Shown: positions 1 through 7,971, numbered from the stretch's first letter. The stretch is DNA of 10,761 nucleotides from Aquificota bacterium (GCA_015494645.1 WGAU01000141.1:1-10761); one strand, 5' to 3'. Notes: generated by a model not told the origin, from the sequence alone. Numbers and translations are program-made.

Positions 1-611
1 CCTTTATCAAAATGAATCCTTTCAAGTTTTAAAAAGAAAACAGCTCTTGTCATTTTAACAGAATCTGAAACTATAAGTCCTCTCAGAATATCCTTTTTAG
101 GCTCCGAGCCAAAAATCAAACCCTCATAGCGCTTAAATGCCTGTTTTCTTTTCCTTTCAGATCCCGGTATAAAAAGCTCTCCAAACTCTTCTTTCTTTTC
201 CTTGAAAACATGATACACCAAAGCTGTTCTGATAGCTCCCTTTAAACTCGTTCCAGGAATAAAGTACTTACCCTCAACATTCTCACATTCAAACACCTCC
301 GTCTTTATCTCATCAAAAGCCACAGCGGGTTTTCTTTTACTCCTAAGAATACTAACAAATTTCCCAAACAAACCCCTACCTTCAAGAAACTCAGTCAAAC
401 TCTCCTTTCTCTCAACCGCAGCAGAAAAAAGCGAATCTTCCAACTTATGTTCCTCTGCAAAATCCATAAGTTCATCTAAACGAATCTTCCAAACATTCCA
501 CCTGTTGTTATCGTCCTTAAGATACAGAAAATCAAAGAGGGGAGTTAACTTTTCTCCATTTCCTATGTGCACAGGGGTTATGGTTTCACCAACCAGCTTC
601 AACCTACGCAT
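1..611 (-). CDS. csm5: Csm5, type III-A effector RAMP subunit (partial, C-terminus outside window)
   Basis: The first 203 codons are present; the reading frame is open to the window edge, so the C-terminus is missing. Csm5 is a RAMP-fold (Cas7-like) subunit that caps the crRNA 3' side of the Csm complex and is linked to crRNA maturation. The N-terminus shows the RAMP opening TPVHIGNGEKLTP (about residues 12-24), and GTSLKGAIRTAL lies near residue 130, the typical Csm5 lysine/glycine loop that contacts RNA. The ATG start at 611 overlaps the 3' end of csm4 by 13 bases, which implies translational coupling. Position as last gene after csm2, csm3 and csm4 fits the standard csm order. Family assignment rests on motifs and synteny. 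Confidence 0.92.
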   Translation of the reverse strand, partial: MRRLKLVGETITPVHIGNGEKLTPLFDFLYLKDDNNRWNVWKIRLDELMDFAEEHKLEDSLFSAAVERKESLTEFLEGRGLFGKFVSILRSKRKPAVAFDEIKTEVFECENVEGKYFIPGTSLKGAIRTALVYHVFKEKKEEFGELFIPGSERKRKQAFKRYEGLIFGSEPKKDILRGLIVSDSVKMTRAVFFLKLERIHFDK

Positions 612-1504
612 ACCTTTCCCCCAATAGGCAGCAGGTAAGCCTTGGCATAAAAGAAGAAAGTTTCAGGATGTCCAGGAACTTCATACTTTTTCAAACAGCC
701 TGGAATCTTCCCTTTAGTTACCGTTCCTTCTTTACACAACCTATAAAGAGGCTTTAAAAGTGTCGTTCCTCCACCTTTGTAAATAAAAGTCCCGCCGTGC
801 TCTGTGATCTCCCAGGTAACGAGCTTTTTCCTTTCTTCATCAGAAGGGATAAACTGAGAAAGGCTCACATAAACACCTGTATCATCTTCAACCCTTACAG
901 GTAAAATTTCAAGCTCTTCAAAAATCCCAAAACCTACCGTTCTATCTCCGCCAAGACCTTCGTAAATCATAAGGTCAAGTAAGCTCGCAACATCCGACTC
1001 AAGCTCATCAGGAAAGCTTATAAAAAAATATGCAAACCTATCCTTGTAAAATACATAACCTTCGTCTGAAAACGGCACCGTGCTATTGGTAAGCCTGTCT
1101 ATAGTTACCCTGATATTTTCAACTTCAGAAGTCTTTGGAACATCAGGAACGCCCTCCAGCTTTACCTTTGCCCCGTCAACCTTCCAGTTTCCAAGCTCAT
1201 CCAGCGGAATAAACTTCAGCTTCTTAAAACGTTTCATCTTGTCCACACTTATCTGAGGGACAAGCAAAGGCTTAGGGATTAGAAAAACATCCACCTCGTC
1301 CCGGACAATACCAGGAAACAGCGATGATACTAAAACTTCCCCACTCCTTAAAGCATCCAAAAGCCTTTCACTTCCAATTTTTACAGCACAGTTGAACAAC
1401 GCTCCATAAACTGTGTGAGAAGCAAGGACAGCATTTGCCTCGTAAATTGGACGCCTAAGCCTCGTTAAGATCTTTTCTGACTTCAGTTTACAAATTACAT
1501 CCAT
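599..1504 (-). CDS. csm4: Csm4, type III-A Cas5-like RAMP subunit
   Basis: 301 residues from the ATG at 1504. Csm4 is the Cas5-group RAMP protein that binds the 5' tag of the crRNA and docks on Cas10 at the foot of the Csm complex. Visible features are an early segment with SHTVYGALFN (about 29-38), normal for Csm4, the RAMP glycine-rich loop GLGGDRTVGFGIFE (about 183-196), and a C-terminal part with FIYKGGGTTLLKP. Length is normal. A TTG at 1510 would add two residues and overlap the csm3 stop. I prefer the ATG because it lies two bases after the csm3 TGA and has a GGGAG Shine-Dalgarno about 11 bases upstream, though TTG cannot be excluded. The gene sits between csm3 and csm5 in one transcript. 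Confidence 0.93.
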   Translation of the reverse strand: MDVICKLKSEKILTRLRRPIYEANAVLASHTVYGALFNCAVKIGSERLLDALRSGEVLVSSLFPGIVRDEVDVFLIPKPLLVPQISVDKMKRFKKLKFIPLDELGNWKVDGAKVKLEGVPDVPKTSEVENIRVTIDRLTNSTVPFSDEGYVFYKDRFAYFFISFPDELESDVASLLDLMIYEGLGGDRTVGFGIFEELEILPVRVEDDTGVYVSLSQFIPSDEERKKLVTWEITEHGGTFIYKGGGTTLLKPLYRLCKEGTVTKGKIPGCLKKYEVPGHPETFFFYAKAYLLPIGGKVCVG

Positions 1505-1506
1505 TT

Positions 1507-2304
1507 TCAATTTTTCTCCCAGACCACTTCCACTTTAAGATGCTCAAACTTAACCTGCCCGTATCCTCTGGATCCCATACCGCCCAAGTAATCGTTCTCC
1601 AAAAGCGTTAAAAGCTCTCCTTTTTTACCCTCTCTTTCGTTAAAGAAAAGCCTCCTGAACCTTTCCTCATCCTTATCGTCATACACGCTATACAACAGCT
1701 CAAAGTAAAACTCTGCTCCCCTTGGAACGCGCTCAATCTGCCTTGGAGTTGCAGCGGAAGTAAGTCTGTCAATGGCGTTCTCCGACTTAACTTCAGTATA
1801 AAGGCCCATCTTTACCAAGTCTGGATACTTTTCCCCAAAAGCCTCCTCGTTCAACACGGCATCCCTAACAATCACCCTCGTAGGAGTGGCTACTCCAAAC
1901 TCCGCAGGTCTGCCAAAAACCGTGCATATTTCACAATCTGGATTTTTACATGTATGAACAAACACGTTGTTTATCTCTCTCCAGCCTAACTTTTCCAATT
2001 CACTCTTCAACTCTTTCAATCTGCTTTCCCTATTACTCCTCAAATCTTGCATTGCCTTTTTTTGTTCCTCCTGTTCTACAAGCCGATACTTTACCAGTGG
2101 GGTCAAATCCAATCTGGCTCTCTCAAAAAGACACCTCAACTTACCCTTTATAGAAGAACCCGGAATATACGGAACTCCGTCGGGCAGTTTTATAACAGAA
2201 AGGTCAATTCCGCCTATTTCGTAAACATCCCTACCGGTTCCCACCCTTAAGCCTGTTTCTGCCACTATCTTTCCAGAAAGCTTTAGCTTTTTAACAAGCT
2301 GCAT
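1507..2304 (-). CDS. csm3: Csm3, type III-A backbone RAMP and target-RNA nuclease
   Basis: 265 residues. Csm3 (Cas7 group) polymerises along the crRNA and cuts bound target RNA every six bases. The catalytic aspartate is recognisable as Asp34 in the motif EIGGIDLSVIK, followed by the conserved IPGSSIKGKLRCLFE (47-61). A zinc-site pattern is visible as His117, Cys119, Cys124 and Cys127. The C-terminus carries the RAMP glycine loop GGMGSRGYGQ. Between residues about 75 and 110 there is a charged, Glu/Lys/Arg-rich helical stretch before the zinc site that looks longer than usual, so the protein is somewhat larger than a typical Csm3. The ATG start follows the csm2 stop after 12 bases, with a G-rich ribosome binding site in the gap. 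Confidence 0.96.
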   Translation of the reverse strand: MQLVKKLKLSGKIVAETGLRVGTGRDVYEIGGIDLSVIKLPDGVPYIPGSSIKGKLRCLFERARLDLTPLVKYRLVEQEEQKKAMQDLRSNRESRLKELKSELEKLGWREINNVFVHTCKNPDCEICTVFGRPAEFGVATPTRVIVRDAVLNEEAFGEKYPDLVKMGLYTEVKSENAIDRLTSAATPRQIERVPRGAEFYFELLYSVYDDKDEERFRRLFFNEREGKKGELLTLLENDYLGGMGSRGYGQVKFEHLKVEVVWEKN

Positions 2305-2316
2305 TTTTGCCCCCCG

Positions 2317-2718
2317 CTACTTAGCATATTTCTTATGAAAAGCTACTATTGCTTCAGCAAAGGTAAAAAAGTTGTCCAAAAGAACTTTATCCTGAACCAC
2401 ACTTTTTATAACCTCTACCATGTCTCTCTCAAACCTTTTAAGATTACTATCTCTCGCCGCCATGTACGCTATTTTGTATTTAAAATAAACAATCTCTTTG
2501 AGCTTAACTTCATCGTTGGTCTGCAAAGACGCACGCTTTATCAAAGCGTAAATATTCCTCATCTTAGAAGAAGGCACAAACCTTAACACTTCACTTACAT
2601 ATTTATCCAACTCATCCAGTGCATCACTAACAGAAACTGCATCCCCTTTAGTAAACCGCTCAAAAATACTATGCAAAGGCTTTGCTGCCTGTAGTCTTTC
2701 CTCCTGCTGAAACCTCAT
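2317..2718 (-). CDS. csm2: Csm2, type III-A small subunit
   Basis: 133 residues, predicted all-helical and rich in Lys, Arg and Glu, matching the size and character of Csm2, the small subunit that lines the inner face of the Csm complex along the target RNA. It has no catalytic motif, as expected. The assignment leans on its place between cas10 and csm3 as well as on the sequence (for example RFVPSSKMRNIYALI in the middle). The ATG at 2718 lies inside the last 50 bases of cas10, with a GGGAGGAGGG Shine-Dalgarno just upstream, so the two genes are translationally coupled. Confidence 0.9.
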   Translation of the reverse strand: MRFQQEERLQAAKPLHSIFERFTKGDAVSVSDALDELDKYVSEVLRFVPSSKMRNIYALIKRASLQTNDEVKLKEIVYFKYKIAYMAARDSNLKRFERDMVEVIKSVVQDKVLLDNFFTFAEAIVAFHKKYAK

Positions 2719-5113
2719 TACCCTCCTCCCTCAAATAAAATTCAAGCAACCTTGAAAGCACATAAATAAACTTCCAGTAATCCTTCTTATCTCCAACGGA
2801 TTTCAACACACACCTCTGATTCAAGTCATACATCCGAACAACTGCATCGTGATTCTTTTTTACATACTCCCTCATCATGTATCCAAACAACCAGATTCTT
2901 CTAACAAGATCCATATCTTTAGGCGTAGCGAACAGTGCACCTTCGTATATAAATCTCAGCACATTGCACATCTTCTTGACCATCTCGTAATCACCCACAG
3001 CAATCAAATCCTTATAATACAAAAAGAATTTTTCAAAAGAGAACTCCCCCTTTCTAAAAGGCATAATGTAGCCGATTACATTGATTCTATCTTTCTCGGG
3101 AGGGATATTTGATCTTTTACACTTCTCCTCAACTTCCTTTGCTGCATCAAGCCTCTCCTCAGCCAGCTCAGCAATCCTGATCATGGGGGTTTTATCACCC
3201 ACAATTGTAAAAGCGGCAGAAAAGGTAACCACTGGATTGCAAACAAACTCGTCAAATCTTTGTTTTATATCCCACGCTGCATCAAGCACCTTATCCCACG
3301 CACCTAAAAGGAAACTGTCATCACCACCGGAAAACACAAGATAAAAAGTGTCATCTCCATCGCTTAAGCTGTTGAGAATTCTTTCCACCTCCAACGAAAA
3401 GAACACATTGAGCATGTTGCTTATGGTATCCACCAGCGACGGCGTATATCTATCACCAAGCCCAACTCCAAAAAGATAACCGAGATTGTCCACATCAATC
3501 TTCAAAACGCCAAGCTTCTTTATACCCTTGGACTTATCTGCTATCTGCTGAAATTCTACTCCAGGCGATGCTCCTTTAGGCAGAAATCTAACTCCGCTCA
3601 CCTTTGCCCAACCTTCTGGACTATCTGGAAACTTACTTATCATAAAGTTCAAAGCACCATCCCAAGGCTCATTCCTGAACCTGAAGTTGAATCCAAACTC
3701 AGCAAAAACAGCATTATATCTCCTACCCTCATCAGATCGGGTTATAATAAGGAAATTGCCTTCCTCTTTTAACCTGTTACCAAGCCTTACAATTGACTGG
3801 CAAAGCTCACAAAGCCCGTCCTCATCAACCGCTTCTAAAGCCACAGGGACACCGCATACTGAACATCTTTTATGAGAAACCCTGTTCTCATCCCCCACAA
3901 CCAGCAAATTTTCGTCAAAAAGCCCTTCAATAAATTCATATTTTCTATACTTATAAAGCGCACCTTCTGCCCTGGCTTTTTCAATCTTCTCCCTGTATCT
4001 TTCTGGATAAAGAAAATCCTCTAAAGTCAGATCAACCTTTGAAAGAGATATATAAATGCCAACCCCGTGATGTTTAAAAATAGCTTCCTCAACCTTCTTC
4101 CTGATAGAATTAAACCTATCTTCGTCCAACCGAGGACCAAGAACCTGGAAACCACCGCCACCAAACATAAGCAGATTTGCACGGGATAAATCCAGCTCTT
4201 TCAAAATAAATCTTGCTACAACCTCACCGAGCAGATCAACATAAGCAGACCTGCCTTTCAAAGACTTGGCTGCACCTTTAGATGGCACATTGAATATAAA
4301 CCTCTGGATGCCTGATATATCACCAACTATCAGAGAAAAAAGAGGCTTGCTCAACACCTCAGAAGAACCGCCCGAGTGAATAGCCTTTAACGCATCAAGA
4401 ATTTCACCCTGGGACAAAAGCCTGTAAACGACCAGAGCAATGGCAGAAGTAAGCTTGCTGTGCGAAAAAAGGGAAATATTCGATTCATACCCAGCTATCC
4501 CAGTTTGGGCAGGCACCGCCCAGCAGTAGTTAAACAACGCACTGTAAAGCGACTCAAATAAAGGACTAAACCATAAAGGATCTGAAGTGGTGTTGTGCCG
4601 CAAAATCACCGAGAGAGCCTTTTCAAAATCCACAACCAAACTATGGTAATCCTCAGGACTCAACTGCTCCTTAGGTTTAGGATAGTAATCTCCATTTGCA
4701 AGAGGAGAAGGTTTATAATAAAGCCTCTCAGTCTCTTCTCCAATAGGATAAAACGCATTCAAAAGAAATTGAGAACCTTCCTCTTCCTTCTCAGATCTTT
4801 CCCCAGAGGCAAGCCAGTCTGCCAGAATAACGGCGAGTGTATCTTTATCTAAAGAATCCCAATCACGCCTGTGATGATGAGCTACGATATTCGCTATCTC
4901 TTGATGCTCATTGAAAAATTCCCTTCCCGCAAAATTTTCTATCCACCACGCACCAATATAGGCATGATAATATCCAGCGCTTTTCTCTTGACTTTCATCC
5001 TTTCTATAACCACCGGACTCATTAAAAAGTTTTCTGTAAACCTTACTTTTTGAAACCAGCTTTCCAACATCATGCAAAAGAGCTGCAAGAGCCACACCAA
5101 CTTCGCTGTTCAA
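2669..5113 (-). CDS. cas10: Cas10/Csm1, large subunit with HD nuclease and cyclic-oligoadenylate synthase
   Basis: 814 residues, signature protein of type III systems. The N-terminal HD domain is intact: His14-Asp15 in ALLHDVGKL, His50, the His79/His80 cluster in VAHHHR, and Asp99 in ILADW. A first palm-like domain starts around GDISGIQRFIF (264-274). Four cysteines, Cys417, Cys420, Cys435 and Cys438, form a zinc finger. The second palm has VLKIDVDNLG (536-545) with metal-binding Asp540/Asp542 and the GGDD active site at 596-599. Both the DNase and the cOA synthase activities should therefore be present, consistent with two CARF proteins in the window. The start is TTG at 5113, chosen because an AGGAGGGAG ribosome site ends just upstream and the HD motif needs this N-terminus. 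It overlaps csm2 by 50 bases. Confidence 0.96.
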   Translation of the reverse strand: MNSEVGVALAALLHDVGKLVSKSKVYRKLFNESGGYRKDESQEKSAGYYHAYIGAWWIENFAGREFFNEHQEIANIVAHHHRRDWDSLDKDTLAVILADWLASGERSEKEEEGSQFLLNAFYPIGEETERLYYKPSPLANGDYYPKPKEQLSPEDYHSLVVDFEKALSVILRHNTTSDPLWFSPLFESLYSALFNYCWAVPAQTGIAGYESNISLFSHSKLTSAIALVVYRLLSQGEILDALKAIHSGGSSEVLSKPLFSLIVGDISGIQRFIFNVPSKGAAKSLKGRSAYVDLLGEVVARFILKELDLSRANLLMFGGGGFQVLGPRLDEDRFNSIRKKVEEAIFKHHGVGIYISLSKVDLTLEDFLYPERYREKIEKARAEGALYKYRKYEFIEGLFDENLLVVGDENRVSHKRCSVCGVPVALEAVDEDGLCELCQSIVRLGNRLKEEGNFLIITRSDEGRRYNAVFAEFGFNFRFRNEPWDGALNFMISKFPDSPEGWAKVSGVRFLPKGASPGVEFQQIADKSKGIKKLGVLKIDVDNLGYLFGVGLGDRYTPSLVDTISNMLNVFFSLEVERILNSLSDGDDTFYLVFSGGDDSFLLGAWDKVLDAAWDIKQRFDEFVCNPVVTFSAAFTIVGDKTPMIRIAELAEERLDAAKEVEEKCKRSNIPPEKDRINVIGYIMPFRKGEFSFEKFFLYYKDLIAVGDYEMVKKMCNVLRFIYEGALFATPKDMDLVRRIWLFGYMMREYVKKNHDAVVRMYDLNQRCVLKSVGDKKDYWKFIYVLSRLLEFYLREEGNEVSAGGKTTGSKAFA

Positions 5114-5138
5114 AACTCCCTCCTGCTCTAAAACTTAT

Positions 5139-5426
5139 TTAAATTACCAAAGCATCGTCGTTTTCTGCTCTTCTAAACTTGCCATACCCCAAGTGGACAA
5201 AAGGCCTTCTACAAGATGCACACAATTTATAATATCTCACTTTATCGTCCAACTCATCCATTATTGCCTCAACTGTCTTTTTCATAGCTTCAAATTCAGA
5301 AGGAGTAAGAAAACATTCAAAAACACTGTAAAGAACCCTCGTGCCGTAGTCTTCCATAACCTTAGCGACCCTTTGAAGTCGCCTCTCGTCTGATATGTCA
5401 TAGCAAACTAAATAAAATTCCTTCAC
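5139..5426 (-). CDS. cas2: Cas2, second tandem copy
   Basis: 95 residues, the normal Cas2 length. Cas2 forms the central dimer of the Cas1-Cas2 integrase that inserts spacers. The ferredoxin-like fold signature is clear: FYLVCYDISDERRL with the conserved Asp10, SVFECFLTPSE in the middle, and VRYYKLCASC near the end, with a CxxC. It starts with GTG at 5426 and overlaps the stop of the upstream cas2 by four bases (GTGA), so the two are coupled. By hand alignment it shares 29 of 71 ungapped core positions with its neighbour, so they are old paralogs rather than a fresh duplication. It sits 25 bases upstream of cas10. Confidence 0.93.
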   Translation of the reverse strand: MKEFYLVCYDISDERRLQRVAKVMEDYGTRVLYSVFECFLTPSEFEAMKKTVEAIMDELDDKVRYYKLCASCRRPFVHLGYGKFRRAENDDALVI

Positions 5427-5713
5427 AATATCAACTCCTCCGGCGGCTCATCTGTAAATTCATCATCCACACCGGAAAACTCGACATTCTTCAGGCAGGT
5501 TTTGCACAATTTATAAATCCTAACCCTATCTTCTTTTCTGTCTATAAAGTCCGAAAGCCACGACACTACAGCTTTCATTTCATCCTCTGAAAGCCAGCAT
5601 TCAAAAACGCTTTTTTGAACAGCCATGCCGTAATCTTTAAGAAAGTTATGCACCTTTGCAAGTCTCTTCTGGTTCCCGATATCGTAAGAGATGATGTAAA
5701 AGCCGCGTTCCAC
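5423..5713 (-). CDS. cas2: Cas2, first tandem copy
   Basis: 96 residues. It has Cas2 signatures: FYIISYDIGNQKRL with Asp11, DYGMAVQKSVFECWLS, and VRIYKLCKTC near the end. The C-terminal tail is acidic (VDDEFTDEPPEELIL) and differs from the tail of the other copy. It starts with GTG at 5713, six bases after the stop of the csx2 gene, with a GAGG ribosome site about nine bases upstream that lies within the end of csx2. Cas2 normally works as a homodimer; two adjacent, diverged, intact copies raise the possibility of a heterodimer or of partners for different integrase complexes. That is inference. Confidence 0.93.
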   Translation of the reverse strand: MERGFYIISYDIGNQKRLAKVHNFLKDYGMAVQKSVFECWLSEDEMKAVVSWLSDFIDRKEDRVRIYKLCKTCLKNVEFSGVDDEFTDEPPEELIL

Positions 5714-5718
5714 AGCTA

Positions 5719-6582
5719 TTACCTCAATGACTCCACAATATTCTTAAACCTATCGGGTATTTCCGCAGCTTTGTTTAATATTTTTTTATGCTTAGACGCA
5801 CTCTTCCTCATACCACAATGACATACATCATTTCTAACCTCAGTAATCCAGCTCCACAAGGATTTAAGATTATACTTTCTATCCAGCTCAAGTATCCATT
5901 CTGGAAGGTTAGCCTGTCCTCTTTTACCACCAACAAAAGCAAGCGCACCAAAAATATCTTCTATTTCTTTTCTCTCTCCCTTATCTTTCATGCTGCGGTA
6001 TCCTCTCTTAAAAAGCGCCCACGAAACAATCCACTCCCTCGCCAGAGCCACAGCCTGCATGTATCGTTTTTTGTTAAGCATGTATTTTATAAGTTCAAAC
6101 TGAGCTAACAAGTTTTGTGGCGTCAACTCTTCAGAGTTTGCATAAGAAAAAGGAGACATCTCATCCCCAATCATCTCCAAAATATGCGTAAAAGGCTTAG
6201 CCCATTTGCTTACATCATCAACAACTTTATTAATAACTGACACCGTCTCGCAGGCAGTTTTTAAACTCTCACAGGGCCTGGCAAGACTAACGGCCATAGA
6301 CAACGCTTCCAGTTTTCCAGCAATTTCACTCAGAGATGTTTTTACCCCTCGCTTACCCAACGATCTATGTGTTTCTCTCAACTTCTGTGCAAAACCAGTA
6401 GCATCTCCCCTAAGAACAAAAGCATCAGCTCCAGAAAGCCACTCAATAAGATCTAAAAGAGCTGTTAAGTCAAAAACTGGAGCATCATCCCCCTGTCTTG
6501 CCTCGTAAGCACCGTAAACAATTCTGGCAATTCGGTTCCCCTTTACCCTTCTCAGATAAAGTGCTGCTGCGAGAACAAACAT
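5719..6582 (-). CDS. Csx2/TM1812-family CARF-HEPN ribonuclease, C-terminal part (frame-split gene)
   Basis: 287 residues from the first ATG in this frame. The frame is open further upstream to 6636 and there encodes DEIVIDITHSFRSIP, the conserved second CARF motif of the TIGR02221/TM1812 (Csx2) family, continuing straight into this ORF. The ATG at 6582 is therefore an internal methionine, and it has no Shine-Dalgarno. Downstream is a helical region ending in the HEPN active-site motif RNDVCH (R-x4-H, bases 5835 to 5818) within VRNDVCHCGMRK. Together with 6623-6934 it would form one 404-residue CARF-HEPN protein, a ribonuclease activated by cyclic oligoadenylate made by Cas10 and functionally like Csm6. 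The break is a one-base frameshift in a homopolymer run. Confidence 0.85.
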   Translation of the reverse strand: MFVLAAALYLRRVKGNRIARIVYGAYEARQGDDAPVFDLTALLDLIEWLSGADAFVLRGDATGFAQKLRETHRSLGKRGVKTSLSEIAGKLEALSMAVSLARPCESLKTACETVSVINKVVDDVSKWAKPFTHILEMIGDEMSPFSYANSEELTPQNLLAQFELIKYMLNKKRYMQAVALAREWIVSWALFKRGYRSMKDKGERKEIEDIFGALAFVGGKRGQANLPEWILELDRKYNLKSLWSWITEVRNDVCHCGMRKSASKHKKILNKAAEIPDRFKNIVESLR

Positions 6583-6622
6583 AGGAATAGAACGAAAAGA
6601 ATGGGTAATATCAATGACAATT

Positions 6623-6934
6623 TCATCTTTTCCCCCCTACCTGCGCTCCGCATATTTCAAATATCTGCCACAGTTCCTCTTCCGTTTTCCCTTCCGGAAT
6701 ATCAACAAACTTAACTTTATTTCCCAAAGTATTTTTCAGATAGTCCACATATTTAGTCCCCTTCTCATCAACAGTCTGCTTGGACCTCTCCGTAACAAAA
6801 ACAACAATCTCATCCGGAGCAAACAACCGCGCCAACGCCTCAGGAAAGAGATGAGTGTCACATTTGTTTCCTTCCCACACATAATTAACCGCTTTATATT
6901 TACCAGTCCCCAAAAAAGACAGAGCTTTTAACAT
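6623..6934 (-). CDS. Csx2/TM1812-family protein, N-terminal CARF part (frame-split gene)
   Basis: 103 residues. The N-terminus MLKALSFLGTGKYKAVNYVW holds the LGTGxY loop typical of the TIGR02221/Csx2 CARF domain, which binds the cyclic oligoadenylate. EIVVFVTERS follows as the next Rossmann strand. The frame ends at a TGA right after a G6A4 run (QVGGKR-stop), in the middle of the expected CARF domain. The missing half, with DITHSFRS and the HEPN catalytic motif, continues in the +1 frame. The ATG at 6934 follows the cas1 stop after 14 bases, with an AGGTG ribosome site. As written it would make a truncated, nuclease-free CARF fragment. Loss of one base in the run, by real slippage or correction of a sequence error, restores the full gene. 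Confidence 0.85.
   Translation of the reverse strand: MLKALSFLGTGKYKAVNYVWEGNKCDTHLFPEALARLFAPDEIVVFVTERSKQTVDEKGTKYVDYLKNTLGNKVKFVDIPEGKTEEELWQIFEICGAQVGGKR
6628..6637 (-). other. G6A4 homopolymer junction where the csx2 reading frame shifts
   Basis: On the coding strand six G are followed by four A, then GATGA. The CARF frame enters as GTA-GGG-GGG-AAA-AGA-TGA and stops; the HEPN frame leaves as GGG-GGA-AAA-GAT-GAA. Moving from one to the other needs deletion of one base (or addition of two), which both homopolymers make easy. Candidates are a sequencing or assembly indel, an inactivating mutation, phase variation, or transcriptional slippage. The sequence alone cannot decide. Confidence 0.75.
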
Positions 6935-6948
6935 GTTAAAAACACCTA

Positions 6949-7971
6949 CTATTTCATTTCAAAAGGAACATACTTTTCAGCTTCTCCCCTTAGCACCCGG
7001 GCAAGCAAATATACCTGTTCTCTGAAAATATCTTTGTATTTAAATTTCTTACCAAGAACATCGTAGGTAGTCTCTTCCTTCAACTTATTCTGAAATTGGG
7101 AAACAAACTTCCTCAATCCATCACGGGTAAGCTTAACACCATATTCATCCTCATCTTCATCGTCGTCAAAAGGCTCATTGGTAAAATCCATTCCCCTAAC
7201 CGTTCCCCACCCTAAAAGACGCACAACCAAAGAATCAACGATAACAGGGCGCCACTCTTCCATTAGATCCAGCACCAAAGAAGGCTTACCATAATCTGGA
7301 GAATGCAAAAATCCCAAATAAGGATCCAGCCCTGCCGTTTCCACAAAACCCCAAATGCGAGCCATCAGAAGCATGTATCCCAAAGATAATAGAGCATTTA
7401 CCGGATCCTTAGGAGGTCTGCGAACACGCCCCTTAAAAGAAAATCCCAGCTCTTTAAACACCACAGACAAACCATTGAAGTATTGTTTGGACGCTGAACC
7501 CTCAATACCCATAATTTCCTCAACACTACCGGCTAACTCTATGTTGACAAGAGATGTTTTCAAAAAATCCACAGCCTTATCCAACACACTATTTTTAAAC
7601 TTCTTCCTCTGGCGAAGCAAAAATTGCCTTTGGTTAAAGATCTTGCCTCGCACAAAACATTTGGCAAGATCCAACCGTTTTTTCTCATCACTAAAAGTCT
7701 CATACTGCTTAATTCTGAGCTCTACATTCTTCCCTAACGGAGAAGACAACTTACCAAGATAATTGCCCGACAAAGTTAAAAAATGAACATCTATTCTTCT
7801 CCTCAACAAAGCCTGAACAGCAGGCGCCGTAAAATTAACCCTTCCAAAAACAACTATCCCATCAATATCAGCAAGTCTCACCTCTCGTAGCTTCCCATTC
7901 TTAGACTCAAAGCGCAACCGCTGACTTTCTTTACTAACCCTAAGCCCCTGCTCGGTAAGATACACTACCAC
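6949..7971 (-). CDS. cas1: Cas1, CRISPR integrase
   Basis: 340 residues. Cas1 is the metal-dependent integrase that, with Cas2, inserts new spacers. The N-terminal beta domain begins VVYLTEQGLRV, and the catalytic alpha-helical domain shows all metal ligands: Glu157 in MGIEGSASK, His223 in FLHSPDYGKPSL, and Glu238 in LVLDLMEEWRP. An unusual run of nine acidic residues (269-276 plus neighbours, in FDDDEDEDEYG) lies in the C-terminal part, probably a surface loop. The GTG at 7971 is the start used here; a second GTG at 7965 is equally plausible. No strong ribosome site is close: a GAGG lies about 20 bases upstream inside the end of the preceding gene, 17 bases away. No Cas4, Cas6 or reverse-transcriptase fusion is seen. 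Confidence 0.96.
   Translation of the reverse strand: MVVYLTEQGLRVSKESQRLRFESKNGKLREVRLADIDGIVVFGRVNFTAPAVQALLRRRIDVHFLTLSGNYLGKLSSPLGKNVELRIKQYETFSDEKKRLDLAKCFVRGKIFNQRQFLLRQRKKFKNSVLDKAVDFLKTSLVNIELAGSVEEIMGIEGSASKQYFNGLSVVFKELGFSFKGRVRRPPKDPVNALLSLGYMLLMARIWGFVETAGLDPYLGFLHSPDYGKPSLVLDLMEEWRPVIVDSLVVRLLGWGTVRGMDFTNEPFDDDEDEDEYGVKLTRDGLRKFVSQFQNKLKEETTYDVLGKKFKYKDIFREQVYLLARVLRGEAEKYVPFEMK

Noticed and set aside
6582..6636. Independent start of a separate gene for the HEPN half at the ATG 6582
   Set aside because: The conserved CARF motif DITHSFRS is encoded directly upstream in the same frame, and there is no ribosome site before the ATG, so it is an internal residue of a split gene.
7355..7762. 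135-codon open frame on the plus strand
   Set aside because: It lies wholly inside cas1 on the opposite strand, and its translation shows no recognisable domain.
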